Source: Vitreoscilla filiformis (GTDB lineage Bacteria; Pseudomonadota; Gammaproteobacteria; Burkholderiales; Burkholderiaceae_C). From it: a stretch of 64,000 nt of DNA. Both the position numbers and the translations under genes were made by a program. Below are positions 29,690 through 38,768 of the stretch, piece after piece. The stretch spans positions 806,001-870,000 of the forward strand of contig NZ_CP022423.1 of the NCBI RefSeq assembly GCF_002222655.1, read 5' to 3'. Position 1 is the first letter of the stretch. Every line of letters begins with the position of its first letter. The notes under the pieces are model-generated. The model searched no databases. It worked only from the letters and a program-made list of their open reading frames with translations, and was not told the origin of the DNA.

Positions 29690-29715
29690 AATCAGGCTCG
29701 CCTGGGAAGAAGGAT
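29674..29715 (+). repeat. 11-bp direct repeat at the trpE/cassette junction
   Basis: GGAAGAAGGAT occurs at 29674-29684 (last codons of trpE) and again at 29705-29715. The second copy supplies the purine-rich SD for the ATPase gene. It could be a small duplication made when the cassette joined trpE, or chance. No matching copy is seen before trpG. Confidence 0.5.
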
Positions 29716-29721
29716 GACGCA

Positions 29722-30846
29722 ATGAACATCGAGCGCATCAAAATTTCCGGCTTCAAGAGCGTTGCAGGTCTCGAATTTGACGGGCTGACGCCTTTCAGCG
29801 CATTTGCCGGCCCGAACGGCTCGGGCAAAAGCAACTGGATGGATGCGCTGACGTTTGCCGGCGCGGTGGTGGAGCTTGGGGCCATCAAGGCCCTGCGGCA
29901 ATTCCGTGGCTTTGCCCAGGTGCATTGCTACAAACTGCGCAAGGCCAATGCCCGCACGTTCACTTTCGCTTTGCAAGCGCGAATGAGCGAGCGATGTGTG
30001 GCTTACACCCTGAAGGTTCACGATATGGATTCGGAACCGAAGGTGGAAGAGCTGCTGGAAGTCGAGGGCCACAAGCGGCTGGAACGCAAAAAGGGGGGAT
30101 TTCCGCAGCTTTACACGGTAGGTGACGAGACCGTCAGCCCGACGACGATCGAGAGGTTTCCGTCGGACATGTCGGCCTTGCTGTTCACCCAAGGTGAGCT
30201 GAGTTTGTACAACTTCCTGACGAATATCGAGGTTTTTCGCTTTGATCCGTTGGGGGCTAAGGAGCCGGATGGTTCCAGTGCCGACACCACCGCGCTGCAT
30301 CCCAACGGGCACAACGTCGCCACCATGCTGGCCGCGCTGGAGAAGGACGACGAGTTCCGAACCCAGGTGCTGGATTGGATGAGCTTGCTGGTGCCGGGCA
30401 TGGAGCAGGTGCGGGCCGAGCCGGATCGCCTCAGTGGGGGCACGGTCATCAAGTTCAAGGAGGAGGGGACGAAGGCGCACTTTCCCGCCCACCTCATTTC
30501 CGACGGCACCATCTATGCGCTGTGCATCATGACGGCGGTGTTGAGCCGGGCCAAAAGCGTCGGCATCACCCTGATCGAAGAGCCCGAGCGCGGGTTGCAT
30601 CCGAAGGGCATCGAGGCGCTGGTCGATTTGATGCGCCAGAGTGCCAGCATCGAACACCCGGTTTTCGTGACGACGCACAGCGAATCCCTGGTGCGCGCCT
30701 GCCGCGAAGACGAGCTGTGGTTGATGAACAAGGTAGACGGCAAGACGGTGGCCAAAAACGCCGCCAAAAGCAGCGCAGGTCTGGGGCCAATCAACCTGGA
30801 CACGGCTTGGCTGATGAACCTGTTCGATGGAGGGCTGCCATGGTGA
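29722..30846 (+). CDS. SMC/OLD-like AAA ATPase, inserted between trpE and trpG
   Basis: A 374-residue ATPase of the AAA_15/AAA_21 (RecF/SMC/OLD-like) type. It has the opening IERIKISGFKSVAGLEF, Walker A GPNGSGKS at residues 30-37, a signature-like ISDGTIYALCIM, Walker B LIEEPERGLHP with E286-E287, and an H-loop VFVTTHSESLV. There is no TOPRIM domain in this chain. Instead, the next gene, overlapping by seven bases (ATGGTGA), is TOPRIM-like. Such ATPase/TOPRIM pairs occur in anti-phage modules (for example PARIS), but exact membership cannot be assigned by eye. The gene starts 33 bases after trpE. Confidence 0.88.
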   Translation: MNIERIKISGFKSVAGLEFDGLTPFSAFAGPNGSGKSNWMDALTFAGAVVELGAIKALRQFRGFAQVHCYKLRKANARTFTFALQARMSERCVAYTLKVHDMDSEPKVEELLEVEGHKRLERKKGGFPQLYTVGDETVSPTTIERFPSDMSALLFTQGELSLYNFLTNIEVFRFDPLGAKEPDGSSADTTALHPNGHNVATMLAALEKDDEFRTQVLDWMSLLVPGMEQVRAEPDRLSGGTVIKFKEEGTKAHFPAHLISDGTIYALCIMTAVLSRAKSVGITLIEEPERGLHPKGIEALVDLMRQSASIEHPVFVTTHSESLVRACREDELWLMNKVDGKTVAKNAAKSSAGLGPINLDTAWLMNLFDGGLPW

Positions 30847-31437
30847 GGCTCGGTTTCATCGTCGAAGGGGACTCGGAAAAAATCATGGTCGAGTCCGCCA
30901 ACTTCAAACGCTGGGCCAATGCGCAGGGGTTGGAGATTTGCCGTCCGGTCATCAACGCCAGAGGAGGGGGCAACTTGTTGCCTCAGCACATGGCGTCGAT
31001 GGTGGCGACCTTGACCAAAAGCCAGCCCGATCATGTGGTGGTGCTCACCGACTTGGAGACGGCCCCGGACATTGAAACGGTGAAGGTGCGCATCACGGAC
31101 ACCCATACCTCGCTGATCTTTGTGGCCGTCAAAGCGTTGGAAGCTTGGTTTTTGGCCGATACCGAGGCCATGCGCGCTTGGCTGAAGCAACCCGCTTTTG
31201 TGGAGGCTTCGCCAGAGCAAACGCCCAGGCATGCCGTGGGACTGGCTCAAAGAGGTGGCGCGACAACAGGGCGCACGCGGCCCCGGCCCCAGCAAGGTGA
31301 TTTTTGCCAAGCGGTTTTGCGAGGCGTTGAACTTCCAGATCGCCAATGCGGCCACTCACCCGGCTTGCCAAAGTGCAAAGACGTTTCACGATGCGTTGCT
31401 GAACCTGTCCCGCAACGCGACACCGGTCGAAAACTGA
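30840..31437 (+). CDS. TOPRIM-like (DUF4276-type) partner protein, interrupted by a +1 frameshift
   Basis: The N-terminal part (30840 to about 31226, frame of the ATG) reads MVRLGFIVEGDSEKIMVES, with the TOPRIM-like E9-G10-D11, VVVLTDLET with D71 and E73, and KALEAWFLADTEAM. The expected C-terminal part (PWDWLKEVARQQGARGPGPS, then KVIFAKRFCEAL, SAKTFHDALLNL) lies one base further on, from about 31228 to the TGA at 31435-31437. The frames join at CCC-AGG-C (31224-31230). Joined, the product is about 198 residues, a normal size for the family. Without a shift, the first frame runs to 31466 with unrelated sequence. This is a mutation, a sequence error, or +1 frameshifting. Confidence 0.68.
31224..31230 (+). 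other. Candidate +1 frameshift site CCC-AGG-C
   Basis: In the upstream frame the codons are CCC (31224) and AGG (31227). Re-pairing of a Pro tRNA from CCC to CCA, one base forward, would place the ribosome in the downstream frame (GGC ATG CCG TGG). The layout resembles the known Ty1 CUU-AGG-C +1 site. A simple one-base insertion or sequencing error gives the same picture and is the default explanation. Confidence 0.4.
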
Positions 31438-31487
31438 ATTGGGGTGTGCAGAAGCACATCCGCTGACATCAAAAGGTTAGAGCCATC

Positions 31488-32072
31488 ATGCTGCTGATGA
31501 TCGACAACTACGACTCGTTCACCTTCAACCTCGTGCAGTACTTCGGTGAGCTGGGCGAGGAGGTGCGCGTGGTGCGCAACGACGAAATCACCCTGGAAGG
31601 CATCGCCGATTTGCGCCCGGATCGGCTGGTGCTGTCGCCCGGCCCGTGCTCGCCGGCGGAGGCGGGCATCTGCGTGCCGGCCATCCAACACTTCACCGGC
31701 AAGCTGCCCATCCTGGGCGTGTGCCTGGGGCATCAAAGCATTGGCGCGGCGCTGGGCGGACGCATCATCCGCGCCAAGACGCAGATGCACGGCAAAACCA
31801 GCGTCCTCACCACCGACGGCCAAGGCGTTTACGCCGATTTGCCGACGAACTTCACGGTGATTCGCTATCACTCGCTGGCCATCGAAGAGTCCACCATGCC
31901 GAAGGAGCTGGTGGTGACTTCGCGCTCGGAAGACGGCGAAATCATGGGCGTGCGCCACCGCGAGCTGGCCGGCACGGCCACGCCGCTGGAGGGTGTGCAG
32001 TTCCACCCCGAATCGATTCTGAGCGAGCACGGCCACGCCATGCTGCGCAACTTCGTGAAGATGGGGCGTTGA
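31488..32072 (+). CDS. trpG: Anthranilate synthase component II (glutamine amidotransferase)
   Basis: TrpG supplies ammonia from glutamine to TrpE. The 194-residue class I amidotransferase has [24 protein letters not shown], the nucleophile C79 in [11 protein letters not shown], and the catalytic His-Glu in [13 protein letters not shown]. In many bacteria it may also serve as PabA; no separate pabA is visible here. It starts 51 bases after the end of the ATPase/TOPRIM-like cassette. Confidence 0.97.
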   Translation: MLLMIDNYDSFTFNLVQYFGELGEEVRVVRNDEITLEGIADLRPDRLVLSPGPCSPAEAGICVPAIQHFTGKLPILGVCLGHQSIGAALGGRIIRAKTQMHGKTSVLTTDGQGVYADLPTNFTVIRYHSLAIEESTMPKELVVTSRSEDGEIMGVRHRELAGTATPLEGVQFHPESILSEHGHAMLRNFVKMGR

Positions 32073-32076
32073 AACC

Positions 32077-33156
32077 ATGAGCAGCGTGAACTACGCCAGC
32101 GCCGCTGCGCCGGCCCCCGCATCCGGCCTGCCGCTGGTGGACTTGCGCAGCGACACCGTTACCCGCCCCACGCCCGCGATGCGCCAAGCCATGCTCGCCG
32201 CCGAGCTGGGCGACGATGTGTTCGGCGATGACCCGACGGTGAACGCGCTGCAAGCCCGCATCGCCGAGTTGCTGGGCTTCGAGGCGGCGCTCTTCATGCC
32301 CAGCGGCACTGCCAGCAACCTGTGCGCGCTGCTGACGCACTGCGGACGCGGGGACGAATACCTCGTCGGCCAACTGGCGCACACCTACCGCTACGAAGGC
32401 GGTGGCGCGGCGGTGCTGGGCGGCATCCAGCCGCAGCCGCTCGTGCAGCAGCCAGGCGGCGAGCTGGCGCTGGCCGACATCGCTGCGGCCATCAAACCCG
32501 ACGATGTGCATTTCGCCCGAAGCCGCTTGCTGTGCCTGGAGAACACCTGGAACGGCAAGGTGCTGGGCTTGGATTACCTGGCCGAAGCCACGGCGCTGGC
32601 ACGCCAGCGCGGCCTCAACACCCATCTGGACGGAGCACGGCTGTTCAACGCCGCTGTTGCCACCGCCGGTGCGGGCGGTGACCCGTACGCCGCCGCACGC
32701 CAGATCGCCAGCCACTTCGACAGCGTCTCCGTTTGCTTCAGCAAAGGGCTGGGCGCGCCGGTCGGCTCGGCGCTGTGCGGCTCACGCGCTTTCATCGAAC
32801 AGGCCAAACGCGCCCGCAAGATGACGGGCGGCGGGATGCGCCAAGTCGGTTTGCTGGCCGCAGGTGCGCTGCACGCGCTGGAACACCACGTTCACCGCTT
32901 GGCGGACGATCATGCCCTGGCGCGCCGTTTGGCCGAAGGGCTGGCCGCGCTGCCTGGCATCACGGTGACGCCGCCGCAAACCAACATCGTGTTCGCCGAG
33001 GTGGCCGATGGGTGCGGCGCCGCGCTGCTGGAACACCTGCGCACACGCGGCGTGCTGGCCACGGGCCTCATCGGCCTGCGTTTCGTCACCCATCTGGATG
33101 TGGACGCGGCGGGCGTGGATCGCGCCCTCGCCGCTGCCGCCGAATTTCTGCTCTGA
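32077..33156 (+). CDS. ltaE: Low-specificity L-threonine aldolase
   Basis: A 359-residue PLP enzyme cleaving L-threonine or allo-threonine to glycine and acetaldehyde. It opens [19 protein letters not shown], has [10 protein letters not shown], the [10 protein letters not shown] region, [10 protein letters not shown], and the PLP lysine in [18 protein letters not shown]. It sits between trpG and trpD, where it is not a tryptophan-pathway enzyme. It may feed glycine/serine metabolism. The start is four bases after trpG and trpD follows by 16 bases. Confidence 0.93.
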   Translation: MSSVNYASAAAPAPASGLPLVDLRSDTVTRPTPAMRQAMLAAELGDDVFGDDPTVNALQARIAELLGFEAALFMPSGTASNLCALLTHCGRGDEYLVGQLAHTYRYEGGGAAVLGGIQPQPLVQQPGGELALADIAAAIKPDDVHFARSRLLCLENTWNGKVLGLDYLAEATALARQRGLNTHLDGARLFNAAVATAGAGGDPYAAARQIASHFDSVSVCFSKGLGAPVGSALCGSRAFIEQAKRARKMTGGGMRQVGLLAAGALHALEHHVHRLADDHALARRLAEGLAALPGITVTPPQTNIVFAEVADGCGAALLEHLRTRGVLATGLIGLRFVTHLDVDAAGVDRALAAAAEFLL

Positions 33157-33172
33157 ACCCAAGGACGTGCCC

Positions 33173-34213
33173 ATGAGCATCAGCAATGTGGACGCGCTGA
33201 GCCGCGTCATCGAACACCGCGAAATCTTCCACGACGAGATGCTGACGCTGATGCGCCGCATCATGAGCGGCGAGATGTCGCCGGTGATGATCGCCGCGTT
33301 GGCCGTGGGCCTGCGCGTGAAGAAGGAAAGCATCGGCGAAATCACCGCCGCCGCGCAGGTGATGCGCGAGTTCGCCACGCCCGTGCCGCTGGCCGATCGC
33401 ACTGGCCTGGTGGACATGTGCGGCACCGGCGGTGACGGTGCCCACACCTTCAACATTTCCACCACTGCCACCTTTGTGGCCGCTGCGGCGGGCGCCAAAG
33501 TGGCCAAGCACGGCGGGCGCAGTGTGTCCTCCACCAGCGGTTCAGCCGATGTGCTGGAAGCCCTGGGCGCCAACATCAACCTGCCGCCCGCGCAGGTGGC
33601 GCAGTGTTTGGCGGAGTGCGGCATCGGCTTCATGTTCGCGCCGAACCACCACCCGTCGATGAAACACGCCGCGCCTGTGCGCCGTGAGCTGGGCGTGCGC
33701 ACCATCTTCAACATCCTGGGGCCGCTGACCAACCCGGCCGGCGCGCCGAACCAAGTGATGGGCGTGTTCCACCCCGATCTGGTGGGCATCCAGGTGCGCG
33801 TGCTGCAACGCTTGGGCTCCGAGCATGTGCTCATCGTCCACGGCATGAACGGCATGGATGAAATTTCGCTCTCGGGCGAAACGCTGGTCGGCGAGCTGAA
33901 AAACGGCCAGGTGAGCGAATACCGCGTCCACCCCAGCGACTTCGGCCTGCCGGTGTACGACACCCGTGTGTTGCGCGTGGCGAATCAACAAGAGTCGGTG
34001 GACTGCGTGCGCCGCGCCCTCAGCAATGAGGACGGCCCCGTGCGCGACATCGTGCTGCTGAACGCTGGCGCGGCGATTTACGCCGGCGGCGTGGCCGCGA
34101 GCATTGAAGAAGGCGTGAAGCGGGCGCGTGAAGCCGTGGCTTCGGGCGCGGCGCTGGCCAAGCTGAGCCAGTTTGTGGAAGTCACGAACCGCCTGCGCCC
34201 GACGGCGGCCTGA
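33173..34213 (+). CDS. trpD: Anthranilate phosphoribosyltransferase
   Basis: TrpD transfers phosphoribose from PRPP to anthranilate. The 346-residue protein has the PRPP-binding [42 protein letters not shown], the [18 protein letters not shown] substrate site and LGPLTNPA. The ATG at 33173 follows AAGGACG; the frame extends upstream within ltaE but that part is out-of-phase coding and rejected. Confidence 0.97.
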   Translation: MSISNVDALSRVIEHREIFHDEMLTLMRRIMSGEMSPVMIAALAVGLRVKKESIGEITAAAQVMREFATPVPLADRTGLVDMCGTGGDGAHTFNISTTATFVAAAAGAKVAKHGGRSVSSTSGSADVLEALGANINLPPAQVAQCLAECGIGFMFAPNHHPSMKHAAPVRRELGVRTIFNILGPLTNPAGAPNQVMGVFHPDLVGIQVRVLQRLGSEHVLIVHGMNGMDEISLSGETLVGELKNGQVSEYRVHPSDFGLPVYDTRVLRVANQQESVDCVRRALSNEDGPVRDIVLLNAGAAIYAGGVAASIEEGVKRAREAVASGAALAKLSQFVEVTNRLRPTAA

Positions 34214-34240
34214 GCCTTCTTGAGCGAAAGAGAGACCCCG

Positions 34241-35038
34241 ATGTCCACTCCCGACATCCTGCAACGCATCGTCACCGTCAAGCACGAGGAAGTGGCCGCC
34301 GCCAGCGTACGCCGTTCACTCGCCAGCCTGCGGGCCGAAGCCGAAAGCCGTACCGAGCCGACGCGCGGTTTTGCCGCCGCCCTGCGCGCCAAGGTGGCCG
34401 CTGGCCTGCCCGCCGTGATCGCCGAAGTGAAGAAGGCCAGCCCGAGCAAAGGCGTGCTGCGTGAGCACTTCGTGCCTGCCGAGATCGCCGCCAGCTACGC
34501 CCGCCACGGCGCGGCCTGCCTGAGTGTGCTGACCGACGAGCGCTTCTTCCAAGGCAGCGAAGCCTATCTGCGCGAAGCCCGCGCCGCGTGCAGCCTGCCG
34601 GTGATCCGCAAAGACTTCATCGTCGACCCGTACCAAGTGTTCGACGCCCGGGCGATGGGCGCCGACGCCATCCTCCTCATCGCTGCCTGTCTGGACGATG
34701 CGCAGATGGCCGACTTGGAAGCCACCGCTCTGGCGCTGGGCTTGGACGTGCTGGTGGAAGTCCACGACGGTGAGGAGCTGGAGCGGGCGCTGAAGCTGAG
34801 AACGCCGCTGCTGGGCATCAACAACCGCAACCTGCGGACGTTTGACGTCACGCTGAACACCACGCTGGGCTTGCTGCCGCGTGTGCCAGCGGATCGGCTG
34901 CTGGTGACCGAATCCGGCATCCTCAGCCGCGCCGACGTGCAGCAGATGCGCGCTGCCGACGTGAATGCCTTCCTCGTCGGCGAAGCCTTCATGCGCGCCG
35001 CCGACCCCGGCGCCGCGCTGGCTGAGTTGTTCGCATGA
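34241..35038 (+). CDS. trpC: Indole-3-glycerol phosphate synthase
   Basis: TrpC closes the indole ring, forming indole-3-glycerol phosphate. The 265-residue TIM-barrel enzyme opens [18 protein letters not shown] and has [68 protein letters not shown], and [13 protein letters not shown]. No TrpF domain is fused. ung overlaps its stop (ATGA). Confidence 0.97.
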   Translation: MSTPDILQRIVTVKHEEVAAASVRRSLASLRAEAESRTEPTRGFAAALRAKVAAGLPAVIAEVKKASPSKGVLREHFVPAEIAASYARHGAACLSVLTDERFFQGSEAYLREARAACSLPVIRKDFIVDPYQVFDARAMGADAILLIAACLDDAQMADLEATALALGLDVLVEVHDGEELERALKLRTPLLGINNRNLRTFDVTLNTTLGLLPRVPADRLLVTESGILSRADVQQMRAADVNAFLVGEAFMRAADPGAALAELFA

Positions 35039-35739
35039 GCAATCGACTGAGCGAGCCGCTGGACGCTTGCCTGGATCGCATCAGCGGCGCGTGGCACAGC
35101 GTGACCGAGGCGTGGCGAGCCAGTGCCGAAGGCCAGCGGCTGCTGCGTTTCGTTGCCGAGCGCCAAGCGGCGGGCGCCATGATCTACCCGGCCACACCGT
35201 TCAAAGCGTTGGAATTGACGCCGCTGGAAGCGGTGCGGGTGGTGATCCTGGGCCAAGACCCGTACCACGGGCCGGGGCAAGCCGAAGGGCTGGCGTTCTC
35301 GGTGCCCCGAGGCGTGAAGCTGCCGCCCAGCTTGCGCAACATCTTCGTCGAGCTGGAGCGCGACTTGGGCCTGCCGCTGCCTACCCATGGCCACTTAGGC
35401 GACTGGGCCGCACAAGGCGTGCTGCTGCTCAACACCAGCTTGACGGTGGAAGACGGCCAACCCGCCAGCCACGCCAAACGCGGCTGGGAAGCACTTACCG
35501 ATGTGCTCATCCAAGCCGTGGCCGCCAAACCCGAACCGGTGGTGTTCATGCTCTGGGGCGCACACGCCCAAGCCAAGGCCCCGCTGATTGAAGCGATGGC
35601 ATCGGGGCGGCACGTGCTGTTGCAAGCCAATCACCCGTCGCCGCTGTCGGCGCGTCGGCTGCCGGTGCCCTTCATCGGGTGTGGGCATTTCCGTGCCGTT
35701 CAAGCTGTCACACCGATGGATTGGCGAGTAAAAAGCTAG
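35035..35739 (+). CDS. ung: Uracil-DNA glycosylase
   Basis: Ung (family 1) removes uracil from DNA. The 234-residue protein has the catalytic water-activating motif [20 protein letters not shown], the [17 protein letters not shown] region, [12 protein letters not shown], and the HPSPLSA leucine-loop motif ([11 protein letters not shown]). Its ATG overlaps the trpC stop, so it closes the trp transcription unit. A DNA-repair gene there is a known type of linkage in this group, inferred from gene order. Confidence 0.96.
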   Translation: MSNRLSEPLDACLDRISGAWHSVTEAWRASAEGQRLLRFVAERQAAGAMIYPATPFKALELTPLEAVRVVILGQDPYHGPGQAEGLAFSVPRGVKLPPSLRNIFVELERDLGLPLPTHGHLGDWAAQGVLLLNTSLTVEDGQPASHAKRGWEALTDVLIQAVAAKPEPVVFMLWGAHAQAKAPLIEAMASGRHVLLQANHPSPLSARRLPVPFIGCGHFRAVQAVTPMDWRVKS

Positions 35740-35758
35740 GATATTTCGCGGGCAGCAC

Positions 35759-35788
35759 TTGCGATTTGAAATCCATTGCTGCTATAGT
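35759..35788 (+). promoter_or_regulatory. Promoter of the tRNA-tufB cluster
   Basis: TTGCGA (35759-35764) and TATAGT (35783-35788) are separated by 18 bases. The predicted start is about 35795, just ahead of tRNA-Tyr at 35804. The position fits a stable-RNA promoter. Confidence 0.6.
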
Positions 35789-35803
35789 AGATGACTCTGC
35801 TAC

Positions 35804-35889
35804 GGAGGGGTGCCCGAGTGGCTAAAGGGGGCAGACTGTAAATCTGTTGGCTTACGCCTACGCTGGTTCGAATCCAGCCTCCTCCACCA
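35804..35889 (+). tRNA. tRNA-Tyr (GTA)
   Basis: An 86-nt class II tRNA with a long variable arm. The acceptor GGAGGGG pairs with CTCCTCC, the anticodon GTA is at 35838-35840, GGTTCGAATCC forms the T arm, and the discriminator A and CCA are encoded. Confidence 0.97.
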
Positions 35890-35934
35890 AGCAGAACATT
35901 CATCGGCCAGAGAGCCATTCCCTGGCGGGAGTAG

Positions 35935-35998
35935 TTCAATGGTAGAACCTTAGCCTTCCAAGCTAATGACACGGGTTCGATTCCCGTTTCCCGCTCCA
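35935..35998 (+). tRNA. tRNA-Gly (TCC)
   Basis: The acceptor GCGGGAG pairs with TTCCCGC. The anticodon stem TTAGC/GCTAA encloses the loop CTTCCAA with anticodon TCC at 35957-35959. The T arm is GGGTTCGATTCCC and CCA is encoded. The D arm is short (about 64 nt total by this delimitation as counted from the printed sequence). Confidence 0.94.
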
Positions 35999-36082
35999 GC
36001 GAAGGTGCTCAAGGTCGTTGTTGCAAAGTCGGCACAAGATTGGTGCCAGCGTCACAAAGCGCGGATTCAATCTTGTGCCGAT

Positions 36083-36157
<75 letters not shown>

Positions 36158-36212
36158 CCCTCATTTCTTCCCCAGATCGTCGTTCTGAATCGAACGCTCC
36201 AAGGAGTGCAAG

Positions 36213-37403
36213 ATGGCAAAGGAAAAGTTCGAACGGACCAAGCCGCACGTGAACGTGGGCACCATCGGTCACGTTGACCACGGCAAGACCACCCTGACGG
36301 CTGCGATCACCACGATCCTGTCCAAGAAGTTCGGCGGCGAAGCCAAGGCCTACGACCAGATCGACGCCGCTCCGGAAGAGAAGGCTCGCGGCATCACCAT
36401 CAACACCGCGCACGTTGAGTACGAAACGGCCAACCGCCACTACGCTCACGTGGACTGCCCGGGTCACGCCGACTATGTGAAGAACATGATCACGGGTGCC
36501 GCCCAGATGGACGGCGCCATCCTGGTGTGCTCGGCCGCTGACGGCCCGATGCCCCAAACCCGTGAGCACATCCTGCTGGCCCGCCAAGTGGGCGTTCCCT
36601 ACATCATCGTGTTCCTGAACAAGTGCGACATGGTGGACGACGAGGAACTGCTGGAACTGGTCGAAATGGAAGTGCGCGAGCTGCTCTCCAAGTACGACTT
36701 CCCCGGCGACGACACCCCGATCGTCAAGGGCTCGGCCAAGCTGGCACTCGAAGGCGACCAAAGCGAACTGGGCGAAGCCGCCATCATGCGCTTGGCCGAT
36801 GCACTGGACAGCTACATCCCGACGCCTGAGCGCGCCGTGGATGGCACCTTCCTGATGCCTGTGGAAGACGTGTTCTCGATCTCCGGTCGTGGCACCGTGG
36901 TGACTGGCCGTGTTGAGCGTGGCATCGTCAAGGTCGGCGAAGAAATCGAAATCGTCGGTATCCGCGCCACCGTCAAGACCACCTGCACCGGCGTGGAAAT
37001 GTTCCGCAAGCTGCTGGATCAAGGTCAAGCCGGCGACAACGTCGGTATCCTGCTGCGCGGCACCAAGCGTGAAGACGTCGAGCGCGGCCAAGTGCTGTGC
37101 AAGCCGGGCTCCATCAAGCCGCACACCCACTTCACCGCCGAGGTGTACGTGTTGTCCAAGGACGAAGGTGGCCGTCACACCCCGTTCTTCAACAACTACC
37201 GCCCGCAGTTCTACTTCCGCACCACCGATGTCACCGGCGCCGTTGAGCTGCCCAAGGACAAAGAAATGGTGATGCCGGGTGACAACGTGCAGATGACCGT
37301 CAAGCTGATCGCCCCGATCGCCATGGAAGAAGGTCTGCGCTTCGCCATCCGTGAAGGTGGCCGCACCGTCGGCGCCGGCGTCGTTGCCAAGATCATCGAG
37401 TAA
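36213..37403 (+). CDS. tufB: Elongation factor Tu
   Basis: EF-Tu delivers aminoacyl-tRNA to the ribosome as a GTP complex. The 396-residue protein has G1 [11 protein letters not shown], switch-[15 protein letters not shown]3 [13 protein letters not shown]4 [10 protein letters not shown] and G5 GSAKLALEG, followed by beta-barrel domains 2 and 3. AAGGAG sits before the ATG. Its place between tRNA-Thr and tRNA-Trp/secE fits tufB. A second tuf copy may lie elsewhere in the genome but is not in this window. Confidence 0.98.
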   Translation: MAKEKFERTKPHVNVGTIGHVDHGKTTLTAAITTILSKKFGGEAKAYDQIDAAPEEKARGITINTAHVEYETANRHYAHVDCPGHADYVKNMITGAAQMDGAILVCSAADGPMPQTREHILLARQVGVPYIIVFLNKCDMVDDEELLELVEMEVRELLSKYDFPGDDTPIVKGSAKLALEGDQSELGEAAIMRLADALDSYIPTPERAVDGTFLMPVEDVFSISGRGTVVTGRVERGIVKVGEEIEIVGIRATVKTTCTGVEMFRKLLDQGQAGDNVGILLRGTKREDVERGQVLCKPGSIKPHTHFTAEVYVLSKDEGGRHTPFFNNYRPQFYFRTTDVTGAVELPKDKEMVMPGDNVQMTVKLIAPIAMEEGLRFAIREGGRTVGAGVVAKIIE

Positions 37404-37420
37404 ACCGCAAGGTCTGCTGT

Positions 37421-37496
37421 AGGGGTATAGCTCAATTGGCAGAGCGTCGGTCTCCAAAACCGAAGGTTGTAGGTTCGATTCCTACTGCCCCTGCCA
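37421..37496 (+). tRNA. trpT: tRNA-Trp (CCA)
   Basis: A 76-nt tRNA with acceptor AGGGGTA pairing with TGCCCCT, anticodon CCA at 37454-37456 and the T arm TAGGTTCGATTCCTA. Discriminator G and CCA are encoded. It lies 17 bases after tufB and upstream of secE. Confidence 0.97.
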
Positions 37497-37512
37497 CCGG
37501 CAGAATCTTCAT

Positions 37513-37609
37513 AGGGCGTTGAGCCCTGCACCGGTCGGTGCATCGTGCTGACCGGCCCCAGCAGCCCGCAGGCGTCAAGCCCGGCGGGCTTTGCTGCTGT
37601 TTTGTCTTT
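37513..37609 (+). terminator. Structured trpT-secE leader ending in a terminator-like stem
   Basis: Four perfect pairings occur in 97 bases. AGGGC/GCCCT lies at 37513-37527. TGCACC/GGTGCA lies at 37527-37542. An alternative to it, CCGGTC/GACCGG, lies at 37531-37555. Finally CAGCAGC/GCTGCTG (37559-37565 with 37593-37599) encloses AAGCCC-ggc-GGGCTT (37577-37591), followed by TTTTGTCTTT. The last stem and T-tract end six bases before the secE ATG. The mutually exclusive second and third stems suggest an attenuator. Confidence 0.6.
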
Positions 37610-37614
37610 AAGCA

Positions 37615-38001
37615 ATGTCCACTCCTCAACCCATCGAAACTGTGTCCTCTGGCGGCGACAAAGCCAAGCTGGTGACTTCCGGCGTGCTGGTGATCGGTGC
37701 GGTGGTGGCGTTCTACCTGCTGAACCAGCAATCCATGTGGTTGCGTGTACTGGCTTTTCTGTTGGTTTTGGGCGGTGCGGTCGCGCTGTTCTTCCAGACC
37801 GACACCGGTCGGCAGTTGATCGCCTACGGACACGAGTCGGTGCGCGAAGTCAAGAAAGTGGTTTGGCCGACCCGCAAGGAAGCCGGCCAAATGACCGCTT
37901 ACGTGTTCGCCTTCGTGTTCCTCATGGGGTTGTTCCTGTGGCTCACCGACAAGACGCTGGAGTGGGTACTGTACGACTTGATCCTGGGCTGGAAGCGCTG
38001 A
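37615..38001 (+). CDS. secE: Preprotein translocase subunit SecE
   Basis: SecE is the clamp subunit of the SecYEG channel. The 128-residue protein has three membrane segments (about 20-38, 42-60, 95-118) and the conserved cytoplasmic helix SVREVKKVVWPTRKEA. The three-TM form is typical of many proteobacteria. There is no Shine-Dalgarno before the ATG (GTCTTTAAGCA), which directly follows a terminator-like stem. nusG follows by 45 bases. Confidence 0.95.
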   Translation: MSTPQPIETVSSGGDKAKLVTSGVLVIGAVVAFYLLNQQSMWLRVLAFLLVLGGAVALFFQTDTGRQLIAYGHESVREVKKVVWPTRKEAGQMTAYVFAFVFLMGLFLWLTDKTLEWVLYDLILGWKR

Positions 38002-38046
38002 TTGGCGCGTCGCACATCCCCTTCACGATTGCACGATTGATCTGAC

Positions 38047-38622
38047 ATGAGCGACAACCTCGCCCCCGCTGCTCCCTCTACCGCTGCCGTGCCGATGCGC
38101 TGGTACGTGGTGCATGCCTACTCTGGCATGGAAAAAGCTGTTGAGCGCAACATTCGTGAGCGCATCGAGCGTTCGGGCATGCACGCCAAGTTCGGTCGCA
38201 TTCTGGTACCGACCGAAGAAGTGGTTGAGCTGAAGAACGGTAAAAAGTCGGTCACAGAGCGACGCTTCTTCCCCGGCTATGTGCTGGTTGAGATGGTGAT
38301 GGACGATGAGTCCTGGCACTTGGTCAAGCACACCAGCAAGGTCACGGGTTTTGTGGGTGGGGCTAAAAACCGTCCCGCCCCCATCTCCGAAGCCGAGGTG
38401 ATGAAGATCGTCAACCAGATGAAAGAAGGCATCGAAAAGCCCCGGCCCAAGGTCGAGTGGCAGGTGGGCGAGCTGGTGCGGGTCAAGGAAGGCCCGTTCA
38501 CAGATTTCAACGGTGCCATCGAAGAAGTCAATTACGAGAAGTCCAAGGTGCGCGTTTCGGTCACGATTTTTGGTCGCGCCACGCCTGTGGAGCTCGATTT
38601 CTCGCAAGTCGAGAAAGTCTAA
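38047..38622 (+). CDS. nusG: Transcription termination/antitermination factor NusG
   Basis: NusG binds RNA polymerase, suppresses pausing and links to Rho and S10. The 191-residue protein has the NGN domain ([43 protein letters not shown]) and the KOW domain ([19 protein letters not shown]). A short extension of about 15 residues ([11 protein letters not shown]) precedes the usual start, which is common in this group. Confidence 0.97.
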   Translation: MSDNLAPAAPSTAAVPMRWYVVHAYSGMEKAVERNIRERIERSGMHAKFGRILVPTEEVVELKNGKKSVTERRFFPGYVLVEMVMDDESWHLVKHTSKVTGFVGGAKNRPAPISEAEVMKIVNQMKEGIEKPRPKVEWQVGELVRVKEGPFTDFNGAIEEVNYEKSKVRVSVTIFGRATPVELDFSQVEKV

Positions 38623-38768
38623 GGTTCGAGGTCGCAGCGGGTACCTGCCCGGCGTTGCGGCCTTTGTTGTTTCCGGGCGGACACATTCGAGGAGTCTGAA
38701 GCTCCACTGGCTCGCGCCACACAGCGCCGCCAGCGATCTTCAGGCGCAAGAACTCGTGAGGAGCCATC

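Noticed and set aside
30375..31466. A single long plus-strand frame covering the end of the ATPase and all of the TOPRIM-like gene
   Set aside because: Its first part is out of phase with the ATPase; only the portion from the ATG at 30840 is coding, and its last part (after about 31227) is the wrong frame.
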